Part shown: in pieces, positions 27,962 to 37,769 of the stretch
Numbering within the stretch: position 1 is the stretch's first letter
Layout of the letters: each line of letters opens with the position of its first letter
Source: Vibrio tritonius
GTDB lineage: Bacteria > Pseudomonadota > Gammaproteobacteria > Enterobacterales > Vibrionaceae
Assembly: GCF_001547935.1 (NCBI RefSeq)
Contig: NZ_AP014635.1
Location: forward strand, 992,001-1,056,000
Reading direction: 5' to 3'
Length of the DNA: 64,000 bases
Translations under genes and position numbers: made by a program
The notes under the pieces: generated by a model
The model's input: the letters and a program-made list of their open reading frames with translations, nothing else
Databases searched by the model: none
What the model was told of the DNA's origin: nothing

Positions 27962-28960
27962 ATGCGCAGCGCAAAACTCTACCGCTATACTCTGCCAATG
28001 GACAGTGGTGTTATTCTTCGTGATAACAAACTTAAAGAACGTGAAGGTCTGATTGTTGAACTCTGCGATCAAGGGCGAACAGGACGCGGTGAAATTGCCC
28101 CGCTAGTAGGATTTAGCCACGAAACCTTGGCTGATGCACAGCAAATGGCTCAAACTCAACTGGAGCGTTGGGTGCGAGGCGAAACTCTCGATTTTAATTC
28201 TCTTTTCCCTTCCGTTGCGTTTGGCATTTCGATGGCTGAATTAGAGCTGGCTGGCGAATTGCCCGAGGCGGGTAACTATCGTGCCGCTCCCTTGTGTACA
28301 GGCGATCCCGATGAACTCATTCCAGCATTAAATGCGATGGAAGGGGAAAAAGTCGCCAAAGTGAAAGTGGGTCTTTATGAACCTATTCGTGATGGTATGT
28401 TGGTGAATCTCTTCCTTGAGTCTATGCCCGATTTAACCTTGCGTTTGGATGCCAACCGCGCTTGGACTAAAGAAAAGGCAGATAAGTTTGCTAAATACAT
28501 TACTCCCTCGCTACGTCATCGGATTGCATTTTTAGAAGAACCATGTAAATCGCCAGCGGATAGCCTCTCTTTTGCAATTGATACCGGAATTTCGATTGCT
28601 TGGGATGAAACCTTGCAAGAAGTGGTGACCAAGCCAGATTTTTCTTTGGAAGATCTTATGGGCGGGAAAACCATCGTTATCAAACCAACACTGATTGGTT
28701 CGGTGCAGCGTTGTCAGGCACTTATTCAACGTGCTAGTGAATTAAAACTGCAAGCCATTATTAGTTCAAGTATCGAGTCAAGCCTTGGCTTAACTCAACT
28801 GGCGCGTATGGCAAAATGGTTGCTGCCGAATGAAGTGCCAGGATTAGATACTATTGGTTTATTTAAAGCACAGCTAGAGGTGTCTTGGCCTGATTGCCAA
28901 TTACCCGTGATGACGTTGGCAGAGCAGCCTGTCGTATGGTCATCGGAGTCTGATCAGTGA
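27962..28960 (+). CDS. menC: o-Succinylbenzoate synthase MenC
   Basis: This 332-residue enolase-superfamily enzyme has the catalytic Lys in KVKVGLYEP, metal ligands Asp, Glu and Asp in RLDANRAW, FLEEPCK and AWDETLQE, and the second Lys in VIKPTLIGS. It dehydrates SHCHC to o-succinylbenzoate. It is coupled to menE by a 4-bp overlap and separated from menB by a hairpin and the MITE-like repeat. Confidence 0.95.
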   Translation: MRSAKLYRYTLPMDSGVILRDNKLKEREGLIVELCDQGRTGRGEIAPLVGFSHETLADAQQMAQTQLERWVRGETLDFNSLFPSVAFGISMAELELAGELPEAGNYRAAPLCTGDPDELIPALNAMEGEKVAKVKVGLYEPIRDGMLVNLFLESMPDLTLRLDANRAWTKEKADKFAKYITPSLRHRIAFLEEPCKSPADSLSFAIDTGISIAWDETLQEVVTKPDFSLEDLMGGKTIVIKPTLIGSVQRCQALIQRASELKLQAIISSSIESSLGLTQLARMAKWLLPNEVPGLDTIGLFKAQLEVSWPDCQLPVMTLAEQPVVWSSESDQ

Positions 28961-30366
28961 TCACTCCTTGGAAAAGGTGGCGCACCGTTGCGCCACACCA
29001 AATTGCACTTAAAACTGACCAAGGTGAATTAAGCTGGGATGAATTGTGTCAAACGGTTGATCGCTACAGTGCCCATTTGATCAAACAAGGTGTGGCATCA
29101 GGGGATGTGGTCACTTTAGTGGGCAAAAATCATATTGATACCTTGTTTGTTTTTTTAGCTGCGCATCAGGTTGGGGCCATATGCGCACTCACTATGCCGC
29201 AGCCAGTAGCACAGCTGGAAGTTAAGTTTGATACCCTGTATCCCCAAGGTCGTTCAGCCCTTATCTGGCTGGCCCCTAGTGCGCAAGTCACAGAAGATGA
29301 ACTTTATAACCTTAAGCGTCCGGTGACGGTATTGTGTTTTAATGAGGCTTCAATAACCGAAAGCAACATTGATGACTTTCAGGCCTATGATGAACGAAAC
29401 CTCGCTAGCCTCATTTTTACTTCTGGCTCGACAGGTGTGCCCAAAGCGGTTGCCCATACTCATCAGCAACACTTTGCTTCCTCTTCTGGCTTGCTTGAAT
29501 GGTTTCACTTTAACCAGCAGCACTGTTGGTTACTCAGCTTGCCGATGTATCACGTCTCGGGTCTTTCGATTGTCTATCGCTGGTTAACCGCTGGTGCTTG
29601 TCTAAAGCTTGGTTCGGGGCATCTCACCGACGATATCCAAGGTGTAAGTCATGCTTCTCTGGTGCCAGTGCAGCTTAAACGGCTACTCGAGAGTGGTATC
29701 GATCTTAATCTCACCCACGTATTGCTTGGTGGCAGTCACATTCCCCAAGAACTTGGTATGCAAGCAGCGCAGCTTGGTATCGAAACGTGGTTGGGTTACG
29801 GCATGACCGAAGCAGCTTCAACGGTGACCGCAAGGCGAGTCGAAACTGGCTTAGGGGCTGGGCAAGTTATCCCAAACCGTAAGCTTGAGATTAGAGATGG
29901 ACGCATCTATATCGGCGGCGCTACCTTAGCGTCTGGTTATTATCAGCAAGGGTACTTAGTTTCTTTCACGGATGAGCAAGGTTGGTTTGATAGCAAAGAT
30001 CTAGGGCAATGGAACCAAGGTGATTTAGAGGTGATCGGCCGTGCGGATAACCTGTTTATCTCTGGCGGTGAAAATATTCACTGTGAGGAGATTGAAGCCG
30101 TACTCAATCGCCACCCAGATGTCGCCCTAGCTATGATTGTACCAATGGAAGAGACCACCTTTGGTTATCGGCCAGTGGCAGTGTTGTCTACCACTCAGAG
30201 TCTTGAAAAAGCGTATTGGGATAAGTGGTGTGCCGACTATTTGGAAAAATTTAAGTGGCCCATTGCCTATTTCTCGATGCCAGAAGAACTGACCACATCG
30301 GGTATTAAAGTGTCGCGAGCGGCGCTTAAAACATGGCTTAAAGAGCATTATTCTGCTTCGATATAA
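28957..30366 (+). CDS. menE: o-Succinylbenzoate-CoA ligase MenE
   Basis: The 469-residue AMP-forming acyl-CoA ligase has the P-loop-like LIFTSGSTGVPKAVAHTH, the GYGMTEAASTVTARR block, DSKDLGQW and the hinge GRADNLFISGGENI. A C-terminal Lys lies in SGIKVSR. It activates o-succinylbenzoate for MenB. It is the last gene of the men cluster. Confidence 0.95.
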   Translation: MITPWKRWRTVAPHQIALKTDQGELSWDELCQTVDRYSAHLIKQGVASGDVVTLVGKNHIDTLFVFLAAHQVGAICALTMPQPVAQLEVKFDTLYPQGRSALIWLAPSAQVTEDELYNLKRPVTVLCFNEASITESNIDDFQAYDERNLASLIFTSGSTGVPKAVAHTHQQHFASSSGLLEWFHFNQQHCWLLSLPMYHVSGLSIVYRWLTAGACLKLGSGHLTDDIQGVSHASLVPVQLKRLLESGIDLNLTHVLLGGSHIPQELGMQAAQLGIETWLGYGMTEAASTVTARRVETGLGAGQVIPNRKLEIRDGRIYIGGATLASGYYQQGYLVSFTDEQGWFDSKDLGQWNQGDLEVIGRADNLFISGGENIHCEEIEAVLNRHPDVALAMIVPMEETTFGYRPVAVLSTTQSLEKAYWDKWCADYLEKFKWPIAYFSMPEELTTSGIKVSRAALKTWLKEHYSASI

Positions 30367-30461
30367 GCAGAAAGTTATGAGTTAGACCAAAACAGAATTT
30401 TCGCTTCTTATAACTGCAAAGCATAATAATCGTAATAACCACCTATTAGGGAATGACGATT

Positions 30462-30647
30462 GTGTTAGCGAAAATTCTGTTAATCTTGACCATTGTGCTG
30501 CAGCTATCCGTAGCGATTGCTGAACAGGGCTGGATTCGTTCTGCATCGGAATTCAGCGCCTTCTTGCTCGTTATTGTTCTTGCTATTTTGATTCAAGCTA
30601 AACGGGGTGAGTCAGCAACCAGCCCAACGATGAACACGATATTGTAA
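30462..30647 (+). CDS. Small hydrophobic protein, unknown function
   Basis: The 61 codons from GTG 30462 encode two hydrophobic segments ([19 protein letters not shown] and [15 protein letters not shown]). AGGGA lies 9 bases before this GTG; the ATG at 30453 sits right on that site and is less likely. Its 3' end overlaps the convergent transporter gene by about 50 bp. I do not recognise a family. It could be a real small membrane protein or a chance frame. Confidence 0.45.
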   Translation: MLAKILLILTIVLQLSVAIAEQGWIRSASEFSAFLLVIVLAILIQAKRGESATSPTMNTIL

Positions 30648-31521
30648 TCCACAAGAGAACGCCAAATACAAAAGGTTTTGGCCCCGATTGCTTTAAGCGT
30701 TCCACCGAAATACCACAACCAATCAGATACAAACACACCACCAATGCCTGTTTTGCTATGGCAAAAATACCGTGGTAAATCACTTGCCCTGCTGGCAGTA
30801 AGTCGGCAATGCCAATCGCAATACAATAAAACAAGATAAAGTACGGAATGGTGATTTTGCGTGATTCACTTCGAAACGCAAACGCACTCAAAAATGCGAC
30901 CGGAATAATCCATAGTGCCCGCGCAAGTTTCAGTGTTGTTGCCGTCTTTAATGCTTCAGTACCATAAGCCGAAGCGGCGCCCACCACAGAAGATGTATCG
31001 TGAATTGCTATCGCAGCCCATGTACCAAACGTCGCTTGGTTTAAATGCAGTAAATGACCAATCATCGGAAAGAGAAACAGCGCAACCGAATTAAGCACAA
31101 ATACCGTACCAAGCGCCAAACCAATTTGATTGTCGTCCGCTTCAATTGCTGGTGCGACCGCCGCGATAGCACTCCCACCACAAATGGCAGTACCAGAGGC
31201 GATTAGATGCCCCGTCTTACTATTAAGCCCAATAATTCGAGCGACTAGCGCCCCTATCACTAATGTGCCCAGTATCGTACACATCACCAACCCAATACCA
31301 TGGCTAGTGACAGTGAGTGCTTGCTGCAGCGGAATACCAAACCCAAGCCCAATAATGGAATAGGAGAGCAACTTTTTAGTCAGTTTCGTTAAGGCAAGGT
31401 TGTCTGGAATAAGACCAAGTGACGAAATAAAGAAACCCAGAACCAGAGCGGTAGGCGACGTGATGATCGGGGTGAGCGAAAGCAACAGTCCTAACCAAAA
31501 TAAAAGATGCTTGAGTTTCAT
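30598..31521 (-). CDS. YeiH/UPF0324-family membrane transporter
   Basis: The protein is about 307 residues with around ten hydrophobic segments. Family blocks include [31 protein letters not shown] and an N-terminal FFISSLGL. Members are annotated as putative sulfate exporters; the substrate is not proven. The start MKLKHLLFW at 31521 is preferred over the frame's first Met four codons upstream. A REP cluster follows upstream at 31627-31811. Confidence 0.88.
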   Translation of the reverse strand: MKLKHLLFWLGLLLSLTPIITSPTALVLGFFISSLGLIPDNLALTKLTKKLLSYSIIGLGFGIPLQQALTVTSHGIGLVMCTILGTLVIGALVARIIGLNSKTGHLIASGTAICGGSAIAAVAPAIEADDNQIGLALGTVFVLNSVALFLFPMIGHLLHLNQATFGTWAAIAIHDTSSVVGAASAYGTEALKTATTLKLARALWIIPVAFLSAFAFRSESRKITIPYFILFYCIAIGIADLLPAGQVIYHGIFAIAKQALVVCLYLIGCGISVERLKQSGPKPFVFGVLLWITISCSSLGWLLTHPV

Positions 31522-31626
31522 ATAACAGGCCAAAAAGTAATAACGAATGCACGCATTGTAACGTAAGTCACACTGTCAGAAAGTCTTAATGTTTTGAACA
31601 GTCGTTAAGTAAAACTGAACATCTGA

Positions 31627-31811
31627 TTTTATGGGGACAGACATCGTAAGAACCTATCTTGCACTACGAATGTCTTATGAGGACAGACACGTTAAGGTAG
31701 GCGCAATGTTACGGGGACAGGCGCCCTAAGATGCAGCGTTTTACGGGGACCGTTTTACAGGGACAGACACGCTAATAATTTTAGATTTTACGGGGACAGG
31801 CACGTTAAGGT
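31627..31811 (+). repeat. REP-like repeat cluster C (six units, one partial)
   Basis: Units are at 31627-31650, 31673-31697, 31707-31730, 31738-31751 (truncated after GGGGACC), 31752-31775 and 31786-31811. The consensus is TTAYGGGGACAGRCACGYTAA. All point the same way. It fills most of the spacer between the YeiH-type gene and the acyltransferase gene, and lies about 15 kb from the only RAYT seen here. Confidence 0.87.
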
Positions 31812-31864
31812 AAGTTACTAACGATATGAATTAACGAAGATATTGATCAAGATTGAAGATTACG

Positions 31865-31898
31865 CAAAACAAAAGCCACTGCGAAAAACGGCAGTGGC
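31865..31898 (-). terminator. Terminator of the MFS-acyltransferase gene
   Basis: The stem gccactgc/gcagtggc (31875-31882 and 31891-31898) is followed on the minus strand by TTTTGTTTTG. It lies 44 bp after the acyltransferase stop codon. Confidence 0.75.
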
Positions 31899-31941
31899 CT
31901 TAGTGGTTTTGTTTGAGTATCTATCGCTTAGCCGTGCAGAT

Positions 31942-33810
31942 TTAACGGTAATCACCGCGGAGATCGCACACCTTCTGGCGCAGTATTTCGTTATTTGCTT
32001 TGCCGGGGGAGACTGGGATGCCCACTTCGAGCTCGATATGCGAAAGCCAGCTTTGTGGAATGCCTTTGCAAGCACGGCCTTTGCGGCGGCTGAAATAACT
32101 GCGCCACAGGCCTTTCAGAGCCACGGGAATGACTGGTACCGGGCAACGCTTGAGTATCACGTCCATCCCTCGCATAAAGGGTTGTACTTCTCCATCAGGG
32201 GTTAAGCGACCTTCTGGGAAGATGCATACCAACTCACCATCTTTCAATGCTTGTTCAATCTCATTAAACGCGCGACGAATGGTGTTACCGCGACTGGCGT
32301 TAATAGGTATTACCCCGGCTCGGCGTAAAAAGCGAGCCACTGGCGGGTAGTTGGCATAATCTTCTTCCATGACAAACCGAATCAGCCGTGGACATGCGGC
32401 ACTGAGCAGTAGCGCATCAAGATAGCTCACATGGTTAGACACAATCAATGCGCCGCCTTCTTTGGGAATAAAATGCATATTTTTATGATGCACACGATAA
32501 AAAAGGTGACTAAAGGCCCAAATTAACAAGCGAACCACATGAATAGGGTAGTGGTAAAGCAGCCAGCCTGCGACCAACAAATTGAGTAGTGCAATCACCC
32601 CAAACAGTTGTGGGATTGACAGATGCAGCAAACTTAATCCTATCATGCCCAAAATGGCGCTACCGACCATAAACAATGAGTTATAGATGTTGAGTGCCGC
32701 AATCACTTGCGCTCTTTCTGTCACTTTAGATCTATGTTGCATCAGAGAGTAGAGAGGAACGATAAACATCCCACCACTCATACCCAGGAGCAATAAGTAC
32801 GCAAAGGTTGGCCACAGTGCTTGGTATTGCACAAAGTCGGAAAATCTATCAAGTGTTGGCAAATCTTTCGGCACGGAAGTCGCAAACAGAAAGCCAAACA
32901 ACGTAATTGCGATACTGGCTAACGGCAACATACCCAGTTCGATGCGGTGTGAAGTGATTTTGTCATAGCTAAGTGAACCTAACGCAATGCCAACAGAAAA
33001 TAGCGCCAGTAGGAACGACACCGCGCTCTCGCTGCCATGCAGGTATTGATGAGTAAAATTCGGAAATTGAGTGAGATATACAGCACCTAAAAACCAGAAC
33101 CAACTAATGGCCAGAATCGCGCGGTAAATGGTGTGATTTTTTTTGGCAATGCGTAATGTTGCTCGAGTGTGAGCAATGGGCTTCCAGCGAAATTTAAGCT
33201 CTGGAGCACTGGCGGGTGCGGTTGGAATCCAGCGGCTGGCAACATAGCCGAGCAGAGCAAACAGCACCACAGAGCCAGCCGCGATATGTATCGCATAAGA
33301 TGTTGAAGCGATCATTCCCGCGCCAATGGTGCCCAATAGAATGGCAAGAAAAGTACCGGTTTCGACTAAGGCATTACCGGGAACAAGCTCTTCTGGTTTG
33401 AGCTGTTGGGGAAGTAGGGCGTATTTGACAGGTCCAAAGAATGCCGACTGAGTCCCCATTAAAAAGAGAATCACCAGCAGTAGGCCGTAACTTTGCGTAA
33501 TAAACCCCACAGCACCCAGAGCCATGATGGCAATTTCGAGCAGTTTTACTTTGCGAATAAACGAGGATTTTTCGTACTTATCTGCCAGCATTCCCGCAGA
33601 GGCAGAAAAAAGAAAAAACGGCAGGATGAAAAGACCTGCCGCTAAATTTATGAACAAATTGCTAGAAATCGGTAAGGTTTCTGCGCTCGCAAACGCAACC
33701 AATAGTAACAACACATTTTTAAAAATGTTGTCATTGAACGCACCGAAGAACTGCGTGACAAAATAGGGTAAGAAACGACGTTCTAGCAGTAAAGAGGATG
33801 ATTTTGTCAT
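31942..33810 (-). CDS. MFS transporter-acyltransferase fusion (LplT/PlsC type)
   Basis: The protein is about 622 residues. Residues to about 400 form a 12-helix MFS domain beginning FLPYFVTQFFGAFNDNIFKN, typical of lysophospholipid transporters (LplT). The last 200 residues are a PlsC acyltransferase: HX4D motif in SNHVSYLDALL, FPEGRL motif and VPVIPVAL. It probably flips lysophospholipid and re-acylates it. Related proteins often add a third AMP-ligase (Aas) domain; this one ends after PlsC. ATG 33810 has AAAGGAG upstream. It follows the TetR gene by 14 bp and is probably in its operon. Confidence 0.9.
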   Translation of the reverse strand: MTKSSSLLLERRFLPYFVTQFFGAFNDNIFKNVLLLLVAFASAETLPISSNLFINLAAGLFILPFFLFSASAGMLADKYEKSSFIRKVKLLEIAIMALGAVGFITQSYGLLLVILFLMGTQSAFFGPVKYALLPQQLKPEELVPGNALVETGTFLAILLGTIGAGMIASTSYAIHIAAGSVVLFALLGYVASRWIPTAPASAPELKFRWKPIAHTRATLRIAKKNHTIYRAILAISWFWFLGAVYLTQFPNFTHQYLHGSESAVSFLLALFSVGIALGSLSYDKITSHRIELGMLPLASIAITLFGFLFATSVPKDLPTLDRFSDFVQYQALWPTFAYLLLLGMSGGMFIVPLYSLMQHRSKVTERAQVIAALNIYNSLFMVGSAILGMIGLSLLHLSIPQLFGVIALLNLLVAGWLLYHYPIHVVRLLIWAFSHLFYRVHHKNMHFIPKEGGALIVSNHVSYLDALLLSAACPRLIRFVMEEDYANYPPVARFLRRAGVIPINASRGNTIRRAFNEIEQALKDGELVCIFPEGRLTPDGEVQPFMRGMDVILKRCPVPVIPVALKGLWRSYFSRRKGRACKGIPQSWLSHIELEVGIPVSPGKANNEILRQKVCDLRGDYR

Positions 33811-33824
33811 GCGCGCTCCTTTAC

Positions 33825-34415
33825 TCACCAGTTGGTGAGATAGTGGGAGAGCAGATTTTCTATCAACTCTTTTCCGTCAATGGGTTCTTTGGCGAAAAAT
33901 TTATCATCGACACTTAACAGGGTGATACCGTGTACGCCAGACCATAACACGCGGCTTGCTTGCAGTACTTCGTAATTCGAACGCTGTGGTGCGATGACTT
34001 TTAGCAGTCCTTCCAACATGCCGGTCATATTATCGATACGGTCGCTTTGCCATTCAGGCAATGTATCGCCATTCATGTTGTGTTCAAAAATCAACTGCCA
34101 ACGGAAAGGGTTCGCTTGGGCGAAATCGTGGTAGCAATAGGCTAATTGGTACAAGGCTTGTTCTGGGTCTTTACACTGACTTACCACATCCTTAGCTTGA
34201 GTCGCTAACTCATCTAAAGTATTGGCAACAACGTGTAATAGTAACAAATTGTAATTACCGAACACATTGACTAGAGTACTGGGCACATAACCTATCATGC
34301 CTGCGATTTTTCGTAAGCTAAGGTCATGATAAGAATGATCTTCCAGAAAATTATTTACGGCTTCCAGAGTGAGGCTGACCAGTTCTTCTCTGGTATGATC
34401 GTTTCGTCTAGCCAT
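33825..34415 (-). CDS. TetR/AcrR-family transcriptional regulator
   Basis: The protein is about 196 residues. The N-terminal helix-turn-helix reads YHDLSLRKIAGMIGYVPSTLVNVFGNYNLLLLHVVANTLDEL, as in TetR proteins. The C-terminal ligand domain is of the type seen with fatty-acid or membrane-lipid regulators. ATG 34415 is preferred over 34424. It is the first gene of the unit with the MFS-acyltransferase, and divergent from the Tim44 gene, so it probably controls the acyltransferase and itself. The intergenic stretch 34430-34460 contains two TTCAATA elements around TGTACA that could be its operator. Confidence 0.88.
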   Translation of the reverse strand: MARRNDHTREELVSLTLEAVNNFLEDHSYHDLSLRKIAGMIGYVPSTLVNVFGNYNLLLLHVVANTLDELATQAKDVVSQCKDPEQALYQLAYCYHDFAQANPFRWQLIFEHNMNGDTLPEWQSDRIDNMTGMLEGLLKVIAPQRSNYEVLQASRVLWSGVHGITLLSVDDKFFAKEPIDGKELIENLLSHYLTNW

Positions 34416-34602
34416 GATATCCATTCAATAATGTACAATGTTCAATATAGTAATGAGCTGATTACGGAGCGTCAACTTCTCTGATTGCAATATTCTGAAA
34501 CAACAACGCTGGTTCAAAAGATTTTCTTATTGCAAGTTAGCCGCTATGATTCAGACAATTAAATGAGCTTGTCAGCCCAGATTAAGACACAAAAGGAAGA
34601 CT

Positions 34603-35469
34603 ATGAAACGACTATTCTCATTCGTCGCACTTCTCATGGTTTCGGTGATGGTAGTACCTCATGCCGATGCGAAGAAGTTTGGTGGCGGTGGTTCGTTCGG
34701 TAAGAGCTTTAAAACGGCTCCTGCGCCGAAGTACCAAAACAACTCAACATCGAAGCAAAATACCTCAACTGCCGCACAGCAAAACAACAGTCGTAAAGGA
34801 TTGATGGGCGGTCTACTTGGTGGTTTGCTTGCTGGTGGTTTACTTGCGGCATTCTTTGGTGGTGCCTTCGAAGGTATCCAATTTATGGATATCCTAATTC
34901 TTGGTTTGATTGCGTTTGTTGCGTTTCGTTTCCTACGCGGCATGCTCGCAGCAAAACAAGGCAGTATGAATCAGCAGCAACCGGTATTTGGTGGTGCAAA
35001 TCGCCAAAGCTTTGAGCAGCCAAACGTGCACAACTTTGAACAACCACAGGCAACTGGCGGTTTTGGGGCTAACGTTCAATCCGATGTACCTCACAACTAC
35101 CCACCGGGTTTTGACCAAGTTGGGTTTGTTAACGGTGCTCGTTAACACTACCGTGTGTTGCAAGGTGCTTGGAACTACAACCAACTGGATAAGATTCAAG
35201 AGTATGTTTCTCAGAGCTTATTTGAAGATCTGAAAACAGAACGCGCGAAACTGCAGGGTGAGCAGCACACCGACGTTATGTATGTTGATGCTGAAATCGT
35301 TCGCTGCGATTACGATGCTAACAAAGCTCAACTTAGCTTGCAGTTCTCAGGTCGCTACCGCGACGCGGTAGAAGGTATTGAAGAAGATATCGAAGACATC
35401 TGGCACCTAGAACGTGACCTAACTGTCGCGAATGCTCCATGGCTCATCGTGGGTATCCAAAACAGTTAA
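34603..35469 (+). pseudogene. Tim44-like domain protein split by an in-frame stop codon
   Basis: The first 180 codons encode a signal peptide (MKRLFSFVALLMVSVMVVPHADA), a Gly-rich segment (KKFGGGGSFGKSFKTAP), transmembrane segments and a Gln/Asn-rich linker up to FDQVGFVNGAR. A TAA follows at 35143-35145. The same frame then continues HYRVLQGAWNYNQLDKIQEYVS and the full Tim44-like domain to WLIVGIQNS at 35469. Intact relatives read GAREHYR as I know them, so GAA to TAA is a single-base change. No frameshift is involved. Either a recent null mutation, a sequencing error, or reinitiation at GTG 35155 would explain it. Confidence 0.88.
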
Positions 35470-35500
35470 TCCCACGTTTAGCGGTAAGCAAGGGATAACA

Positions 35501-35528
35501 AAAAACCGGCAGAACATGCCGGTTTTTA
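35501..35528. terminator. Bidirectional terminator
   Basis: The stem aaaaaccggc/gccggttttt has A and T runs on both sides. It serves the Tim44 gene and the convergent antiporter. Confidence 0.87.
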
Positions 35529-35555
35529 TCTGCTTATCGATAGGTGATCTTAAAG

Positions 35556-36851
35556 TTAGTGCTGAGTGATTGGCGTTTGACTTTGATCGACGTGTTTTGC
35601 TTTGGTGATCATCGGAGTAATGGTTGAGCCCTGTACGATGATAGAGAACAGTACAACAGCATAAGTCATTAGTACGAAGATCTCTTTGAGTTCCACGTGA
35701 GCGATTGGCGTCGTCACGCCGGATGGAATGGCCATCGCCATCGCAAGTGCGAGACCGCCACGTAAACCACCCCAAGTGAGAATCTTAACCGACTCGGAGT
35801 TGTAACGACGAAAACGGTTAAAGCCGACATAAGAGAGACGCACACTAAGGTAACGAGCACATAGTACTAAAGGAATCGCAATGACGACCGCAACCAGGTC
35901 GATACGATGGAATGAGAATGTCATCATAATCAGGCCGATCAACAAGAACAAAATCGCGTTTAAGATTTCGTCTGTCAATTCCCAAAGGTGCGTTAATTGG
36001 TAAGACTCTTCTTCAGACAGAAGATTACGCGTAATGTTACCAATGATAATACCTGCTACAACCATCGCCAACGGGCCTGAAACGCCAATATGTTCAGCCA
36101 TGACATACCCAGCAGTTGGTACTAGCATGGTCAAGATAATGCGCATCAAGCTATCTTGCGTCACTTTAATCAAGAAGTGGAATAGGGCACCGAGTACCGC
36201 ACCAAACAACACACCGCCAATCGCTTCGTGAGCGAACAGCTCAATTGTGCCACCAATGGTTGGTGTGCTTGAACTGAATGCGATTTGGAAAATCGTCACG
36301 AACACCACTAAACCAACCCCATCGTTAAATAGAGATTCGCCTTCAATTTGAATGGAAATACGTTGTGGCGCTTTCATTTTTTTTACAATCGCCAATACCG
36401 CAATTGGGTCGGTTGGTGAAATTAGCGCACCAAATAGGCAGCAATAGATAAATGAAATAGGAATGCCTACGTAACCGAAAATGGCCCACAATGCCCCACC
36501 GATAAAGAAGGTAGAAAGCAGCGTTGCTACGAGTGCAAGAAAGGCAATTTCAAATTTCTGGTCTTTGAGATGGTTTAAATTGATGTTAAGAGCCCCACCA
36601 AAGAGCAGAAAACCTAGCACACCTTTAAGCAGAAAATCATCAAACTGGATGTTTTTCAACATAGTTACAATTGGTTGCTCGCTATCGGCAGACAGCACAC
36701 CCATGTAACTTAAGCTCAATACAATTGCGGCAATCAGTACAGACCAACCTGTAATAGCGATGGTTGTTTGAAAACGACCAAAACGATGGTTTATCAATGA
36801 AATGATGATAGCCACTGCAGCAATCATGCACACGGTGTCATAAACAGACAT
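35556..36851 (-). CDS. CPA1-family Na+/H+ antiporter (NhaP type)
   Basis: This protein of about 431 residues has 12 or so hydrophobic segments. CPA1 blocks are present: ALISPTDPIAVLAIVKK, EGESLFNDGVGLVVFV, and GGLRGGLALAMA. The ND in FNDGVG is the ion-binding pair of electroneutral NhaP-like antiporters. It exchanges Na+ or another monovalent cation for protons. The ATG at 36851 is preferred to the TTG two codons upstream. The C-terminal tail is short, without a TrkA-C regulatory domain. Confidence 0.9.
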   Translation of the reverse strand: MSVYDTVCMIAAVAIIISLINHRFGRFQTTIAITGWSVLIAAIVLSLSYMGVLSADSEQPIVTMLKNIQFDDFLLKGVLGFLLFGGALNINLNHLKDQKFEIAFLALVATLLSTFFIGGALWAIFGYVGIPISFIYCCLFGALISPTDPIAVLAIVKKMKAPQRISIQIEGESLFNDGVGLVVFVTIFQIAFSSSTPTIGGTIELFAHEAIGGVLFGAVLGALFHFLIKVTQDSLMRIILTMLVPTAGYVMAEHIGVSGPLAMVVAGIIIGNITRNLLSEEESYQLTHLWELTDEILNAILFLLIGLIMMTFSFHRIDLVAVVIAIPLVLCARYLSVRLSYVGFNRFRRYNSESVKILTWGGLRGGLALAMAMAIPSGVTTPIAHVELKEIFVLMTYAVVLFSIIVQGSTITPMITKAKHVDQSQTPITQH

Positions 36852-37253
36852 AGACAATATACCCGGTAAGTAGACGTTAAGAGAGGTCTCTCAACAGCAG
36901 TCGACAGGATAATAAAGAGTCTATTTGGGTGAGAGATCTCAAGGACGGCTAATGTTGCCCAAAAATAAGCACTTTGGCTATGGATATTCGCTAAATAAAG
37001 GAACGTTTGGCGATTAAATAAGCAAAAATGACCAAAAAAAGAAAATTACATACTTTGTAACAATGTAGATGTTGAAAATATATTCATTAATGATATGAAA
37101 ACAAAATTCACAGTGGGATATCGTGATGGATATTATAAGAAATAGACTTCATATTGATAAAAACAAAAGCGCCAACTTTCGTTAGCGCTCATGTCGGACT
37201 GATTTTGGCAGCGGATTATCCATTACCCACTTATATTTTTGTGTAAATGTAAC
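36852..37253. other. Intergenic spacer without a gene
   Basis: It is AT-rich, with no coding sequence I can support. It should hold the antiporter promoter (right of 36852) and, near its other end, the terminator listed at 37155-37189. Confidence 0.5.
37155..37189 (-). terminator. Terminator of the NlpE-like lipoprotein gene
   Basis: The stem agcg-c-aac/gtt-gcgct (37168-37189, one mismatch) is followed on the minus strand by TTTTGTTTTTA. Confidence 0.65.
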
Positions 37254-37769
37254 TTATTGTTTATGCAATAGGTATTGACTTGCCATATCGCCAGCAACAC
37301 GGTTGCCTGCTGCATCCAGTTTAATTAGGGTATTGTCTTCAATTGCGTATTGAGCCGGTTTGCCTCGACCATCATCAAGAGTCAGCTTTGTACCCTCTGG
37401 GTCCCATGCAAACTTACCTTCAGATTTCTGCTCTTTGCCTTTCACGGTTTGTGTCATGGTAAAGCTTTGATCTGCATTCAGGGTAATCGTTGTGTCAACA
37501 GGTTTACCGTCAGTACCTAGAAGTGAACCTTGGTATGTACCTTGCCAATCAAGGTCTGCTGTTTTTTGTTGCAGTGGATCAACGGCTGTTGGCGCTGAGC
37601 CTTCCACACTAGTGGTCATATCGCCTGTAGCTGCGGGTTCAGAATTTTGTTGTACGGAACCTGCAACAGGTTGTTGGTCTGCTGCGGCAGTGTCTGCTTT
37701 CTCAGCGTTGTCGTTACAGCCAGCCAAAATAATTGTTAGCGCACTCAATGCAAAAATCGACTTTTTCAT
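37254..37769 (-). CDS. NlpE-like envelope lipoprotein
   Basis: The 171-residue precursor has a lipoprotein signal and lipobox (ALTIILAGC, lipidated Cys18). A low-complexity Ala/Gln/Ser linker leads to a C-terminal domain of about 90 residues with WQGTYQGSLLGTDGKPVDTTITLNADQSF, the pattern of the NlpE N-terminal domain. E. coli NlpE is an outer-membrane lipoprotein that reports envelope or copper stress to Cpx, but the CxxC motif of that protein is not visible here. I use ATG 37769, which has GAAGGA upstream; the longer frame reaches 37835. A terminator follows. Confidence 0.85.
   Translation of the reverse strand: MKKSIFALSALTIILAGCNDNAEKADTAAADQQPVAGSVQQNSEPAATGDMTTSVEGSAPTAVDPLQQKTADLDWQGTYQGSLLGTDGKPVDTTITLNADQSFTMTQTVKGKEQKSEGKFAWDPEGTKLTLDDGRGKPAQYAIEDNTLIKLDAAGNRVAGDMASQYLLHKQ

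Noticed and set aside
31843..32205. 120-residue open frame on the plus strand
   Set aside because: It lies over the C-terminal coding region and terminator of the well-supported MFS-acyltransferase; no family resemblance and no ribosome site.
35155..35469. Separate gene starting at GTG 35155
   Set aside because: It is in the same frame as 34603-35145 and continues its domain; treated as the second half of a nonsense-split gene.
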